Assembly (NCBI GenBank): GCA_023428805.1
Contig: JAEYWW010000091.1
Location: 1-8,008 of the forward strand
Length of the DNA: 8,008 nucleotides
Source: Armatimonadota bacterium
GTDB lineage: Bacteria > Armatimonadota > Fimbriimonadia > Fimbriimonadales > Fimbriimonadaceae
Direction of reading: 5' to 3'
How positions within the stretch are numbered: position 1 is the stretch's first letter; every line of letters starts with the position of its first letter. Below the pieces are notes generated by a model. The model was given only the letters and a program-made list of their open reading frames with translations, was not told the origin of the DNA and ran no database searches. The translations under genes and the position numbers were made by a program. Of the stretch, positions 6,024 through 8,008 are shown piece by piece.

Positions 6024-6501
6024 ACTTCGATATCCCGTTGAGGTTCAGCAGTTGGCAGACGATGAGGGAGGCGGGTGGATGGCCTGGATTCCCCTCCTTG
6101 GACAAGGTCTCTTTCTTGCGGAGGGCGACACCGCCGCAGAAGCCCTGGAAGAACTGGAAACCCTGCGCCGATCACTCTATCGGACGGTCGTTGATTCCGG
6201 GCAGCCAATCAGGTTGCCTGATGACGTGACCGCGCGGCCGGCGGCCAGCGGGAAGTGGCTGATGCGCACCTCTCCCCGCTTCCATCAAAGCCTCAAAGAG
6301 GAGGCCGAGCGGGAGGGTGTCAGCTTCAATTCATACTGCGAGATGCTTCTTTTGAGAGGTCAGATGATGGGGTCCGCCGAGTCAGCCATGCTGGGTCTGG
6401 CGGACAAGATTGCATCCCAAGCTACCGAGCAGCCAAGACTTGCCATAGGGGAAGTCGATCTCGCCAAGCATCCCAATCTAACGCGAGCTCGCCGCGTCTA
6501 A
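6001..6501 (+). CDS. hicB: HicB-family antitoxin with C-terminal DNA-binding (Arc/ribbon-helix-helix-like) domain
   Basis: 166 residues from ATG 6001. The N-terminal half matches the HicB partial RNase H-like fold: YPVEVQQLADDEGGGWMAWI at residues 11-30, then PLLGQGLFLAEGDTAAEALE at 31-50. The second domain, SGKWLMRTSPRFHQSLKEEA (83-102) followed by EREGVSFNSYCEMLLLRG (103-120), is the familiar ribbon-helix-helix pattern of HicB/Arc proteins ('SGkf.lRlP.slH..la..Ae.egvSlNqyv...l'). HicB binds and blocks HicA and represses the operon promoter. About 45 residues follow the RHH region (to 166) and show no recognised motif. The start is uncertain: in-frame ATGs occur at 5980, 5989, 5992, 5995 and 6001, and none has a strong Shine-Dalgarno; 6001 best fits the family N-terminus. 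It overlaps hicA by 23 bp, suggesting translational coupling. Confidence 0.83.
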   Translation: MTQEQWNELRYPVEVQQLADDEGGGWMAWIPLLGQGLFLAEGDTAAEALEELETLRRSLYRTVVDSGQPIRLPDDVTARPAASGKWLMRTSPRFHQSLKEEAEREGVSFNSYCEMLLLRGQMMGSAESAMLGLADKIASQATEQPRLAIGEVDLAKHPNLTRARRV

Positions 6502-6546
6502 ACTCCTCCGAGCCCGGCCCTTGCTGGTCTAAAATGAAGCCCTGAG

Positions 6547-7866
6547 ATGCCGACGGCGGCGTTCACCACGCTTGGCTGCAAGGTCAACCAATACGAGACA
6601 CAGCGCATCCTGGACTCCTTTGCGGAAGCCGGGTTCGGGATCGTGCCGTTCGATCAAAAGGCGGACGTCTACGTCATCAACACCTGCTCCGTGACGGCGA
6701 TTGCGGAGTCCAAGAGCCGCTACACAATCCGCAAGGCCGCCCGCACCAACCCCGAGGCAAAAGTGGTGGTGACCGGGTGCGCCGCGCAGATGGCGATCAA
6801 CCAGAATGAGGAAGTCGCCGACGCCCACGTGGTCGTGCCCAATCCCGAGAAGCTGGACACGCTCGATCACCTCTTCCGAACTCATCCGGAGATTCTGGAT
6901 TGGGTCAAAAGCGAGCCGGCATCTCAGACAGAACAACCACCCGGGCGCACCCGGGCGACGCTGAAAATCCAAGACGGATGCAGCGTCATGTGCAGCTATT
7001 GCTCGATCCCCCACACTCGTCCGGGGCTGCGCTCACGTCCATGGCGCGAGGTGCTCGCCGAAGCCCAATCCATGGCCGAACAGGGCTACAAGGAGGCGAT
7101 CCTGACGGGCGTTCTGATCGGCGCATACGACTCGGAAACAGGCTCCGAAGGCATGGGATTTGAGGAGTTGGTCGCCCTTCTCGCCCGTGAATCCGGCCTC
7201 CCGCGTCTGCGGATCAGCAGCATCGAGATGCACCAGGTCACAGAAAGGATCATCGACCTGGCCCGCGACAGCCTGATCGTGCCGCACTTCCATATCCCCC
7301 TGCAATGCGGGGACGACCAGGTTCTGCGCGACATGAACCGCCGCTACGATTCGGCGCTCTATCTTCGCCGCTGCGAGGAGATACGCCGCGCGCTCCCGGA
7401 TGCGGTCATCACCACCGATATCCTGGTCGGCTTCCCGACGGAAACGGATGAGCGATTCCAAAATTCGGCAAAAGTCGTCGAGGAGGCAAAGTACGTCAAG
7501 GCGCATGTCTTCCGATTCAGCCCCCGACCCGGCACGCCCGCCGATCAATGGGGCGACCCAATCTCGCCTCAAGAGAAGCAGCGCCGCGCCGTGGAGCTCA
7601 CCCGGATCGCGGAAGGAACTGCCCAAAACGAAATCAAGCGATTCCTTGGGCGAACCATGCGGGTGCTGGTCGAAGGGAAGATGACCAAAGATGGGCTTCT
7701 GGAAGGCACGACTGACAACTGGCTCACTGTCCGTTTTGCTGGCCCCGCTTCCATGCGCCGAACACTGCAATGGGTGCGCTTGGACGAGCTGCGGGACGGG
7801 ATCGTGTGGGGCGAGTGGTCGCAGGAGCCCTCAGCTCACCGCTCGGCACTGACGCTGTCGAACTAG
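6547..7866 (+). CDS. mtaB: tRNA (N6-threonylcarbamoyladenosine(37)-C2)-methylthiotransferase
   Basis: 439 residues, normal for the MiaB/RimO/MtaB methylthiotransferases. The N-terminal UPF0004 domain carries the three cluster cysteines, Cys11 (TLGCKVNQYE), Cys47 (INTCSV) and Cys78 (VTGCAAQ). The radical SAM motif CxxxCxxC is Cys145, Cys149 and Cys152 in IQDGCSVMCSYCSIP. A TRAM-like domain closes the protein from about residue 375 (FLGRTMRVLVEGK). 'TLGCKVNQYET' and 'LTGV' at the strand after the radical SAM site point to the MtaB branch rather than MiaB or RimO. MtaB converts t6A37 to ms2t6A37 in tRNAs reading ANN codons, using two 4Fe-4S clusters and S-adenosylmethionine. ATG 6547 places TLGCKVN at residue 8, as expected; it lies 45 bp past hicB with a weak ribosome site, so it may share the hicAB transcript or have its own promoter. 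The stop overlaps the stop of the converging gene. Confidence 0.92.
   Translation: MPTAAFTTLGCKVNQYETQRILDSFAEAGFGIVPFDQKADVYVINTCSVTAIAESKSRYTIRKAARTNPEAKVVVTGCAAQMAINQNEEVADAHVVVPNPEKLDTLDHLFRTHPEILDWVKSEPASQTEQPPGRTRATLKIQDGCSVMCSYCSIPHTRPGLRSRPWREVLAEAQSMAEQGYKEAILTGVLIGAYDSETGSEGMGFEELVALLARESGLPRLRISSIEMHQVTERIIDLARDSLIVPHFHIPLQCGDDQVLRDMNRRYDSALYLRRCEEIRRALPDAVITTDILVGFPTETDERFQNSAKVVEEAKYVKAHVFRFSPRPGTPADQWGDPISPQEKQRRAVELTRIAEGTAQNEIKRFLGRTMRVLVEGKMTKDGLLEGTTDNWLTVRFAGPASMRRTLQWVRLDELRDGIVWGEWSQEPSAHRSALTLSN
6938..6957 (+). repeat. Perfect 10-bp tandem duplication inside mtaB
   Basis: CACCCGGGCG occurs twice head to tail in the part of mtaB that encodes the linker between the UPF0004 and radical SAM domains (PPGRTRA, residues 131-137). 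The unit is not a multiple of three, but the pair keeps the frame open. It is probably a chance feature of GC-rich linker sequence. Confidence 0.5.
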
Positions 7867-8008
7867 GCCATCAATCGGCGCAGCTCTTCTTCAACCCGCT
7901 TGATGATCTCCTCCGCCGAATCGTCCTTTGAAAATTTCATCGGTTCACCAAATTTTGCGGACACCAGGGAGAAGGCCGGTCGAAGCGAGCCGGACGGCGG
8001 GGGCATCC
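7863..8008 (-). CDS. C-terminal end of a putative PlsC-like phospholipid acyltransferase (partial)
   Basis: A minus-strand frame open from the right edge ends with TAG at 7863-7865, leaving 47 full codons in the window. The visible tail reads SLRPAFSLVSAKFGEPMKFS followed by a charged helix, SAEEIIKRVEEELRRLM. A strand ending in 'v.fGePi.fs' followed by a final amphipathic helix is the usual end of 1-acyl-sn-glycerol-3-phosphate acyltransferases (PlsC) and related membrane acyltransferases, which add an acyl chain to lysophosphatidic acid. The catalytic HxxxxD lies outside the window, so this is a weak assignment from the C-terminus only. Its stop codon overlaps the mtaB stop by two bases in convergent orientation (shared 7864-7865), so there is no intergenic space or room for a terminator. 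Confidence 0.5.
   Translation of the reverse strand, partial: MPPPSGSLRPAFSLVSAKFGEPMKFSKDDSAEEIIKRVEEELRRLMA

Noticed and set aside
6534..6545. Three-codon ORF (ATG AAG CCC TGA) ending one base before the mtaB start.
   Set aside because: A leader this short with no good ribosome site is expected by chance; coupling to mtaB cannot be claimed.
6502..6546. Search for an intrinsic terminator or separate promoter between hicB and mtaB.
   Set aside because: No GC-rich hairpin followed by a T run and no convincing promoter hexamers in the 45-bp gap.
7033..7770. Long minus-strand open frame (245 codons) opposite mtaB, with another of 161 codons at 6529-7014.
   Set aside because: Both lie wholly or almost wholly within mtaB, whose cysteine motifs and domain order are unmistakable; the antisense translations look like shadow frames.
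1..8008. CRISPR array, tRNA, rRNA, insertion sequence ends, integrase or phage genes.
   Set aside because: No regularly spaced repeats, cloverleaf-like segments, transposase motifs or terminal inverted repeats were seen by reading; a very divergent or small element could still be missed without computation.

Overview
The window is a stretch of gene-dense, fairly GC-rich chromosome from a diderm (LPS-making) bacterium. Five adjacent minus-strand genes make or decorate lipid A and the heptose-containing inner core, so the cell must have an outer membrane with LPS. The phylum cannot be fixed from the sequence. The stand-alone RfaE2 nucleotidyltransferase (not fused to the RfaE1 kinase), the divergent LpxK signatures and the neighbouring genes argue against a typical enterobacterium. 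A lesser-studied diderm lineage such as Armatimonadota (Fimbriimonadia) is only a guess.

Layout, left to right. Positions 1-149 hold the 3' end of fmt (methionyl-tRNA formyltransferase), followed on the same strand by a membrane-anchored PD40/TolB-like beta-propeller protein (172-1440). Its 3' end overlaps the converging LPS operon by 29 bp. The operon runs right to left from 5557 to 1412 in transcription order: lpxK (lipid A 4'-kinase), lpxL-like acyltransferase, a first GT9 heptosyltransferase, a second GT9 heptosyltransferase of WaaC type, and rfaE2 (ADP-heptose synthesis). Every junction overlaps (23, 4, 17 and 7 bp with the starts chosen here), so the genes are almost certainly co-transcribed and translationally coupled. 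They cover late lipid A assembly (phosphorylation, secondary acylation), activation of the heptose donor and its transfer to the core.

A roughly 145-bp, partly AT-rich intergenic region (5558-5702) separates the operon from a divergent hicA-hicB toxin-antitoxin pair (5703-6501). It contains a near-perfect 20-bp palindrome at 5670-5689, just upstream of the hicA ribosome binding site. This is the best candidate for a HicB (HicAB) autoregulatory operator and is close enough to the LPS operon to raise the question of cross-talk. Downstream on the plus strand is mtaB (6547-7866), a radical SAM tRNA methylthiotransferase. It converges on the 3' end of a minus-strand gene that leaves the window and whose C-terminus resembles PlsC-type phospholipid acyltransferases (7863-8008).

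No tRNA, rRNA, CRISPR array, insertion sequence or convincing intrinsic terminator was seen. Most of the window is ordinary housekeeping and envelope chromosome. The accessory element is the HicAB module with its operator-like palindrome and its unusual toxin C-terminus.
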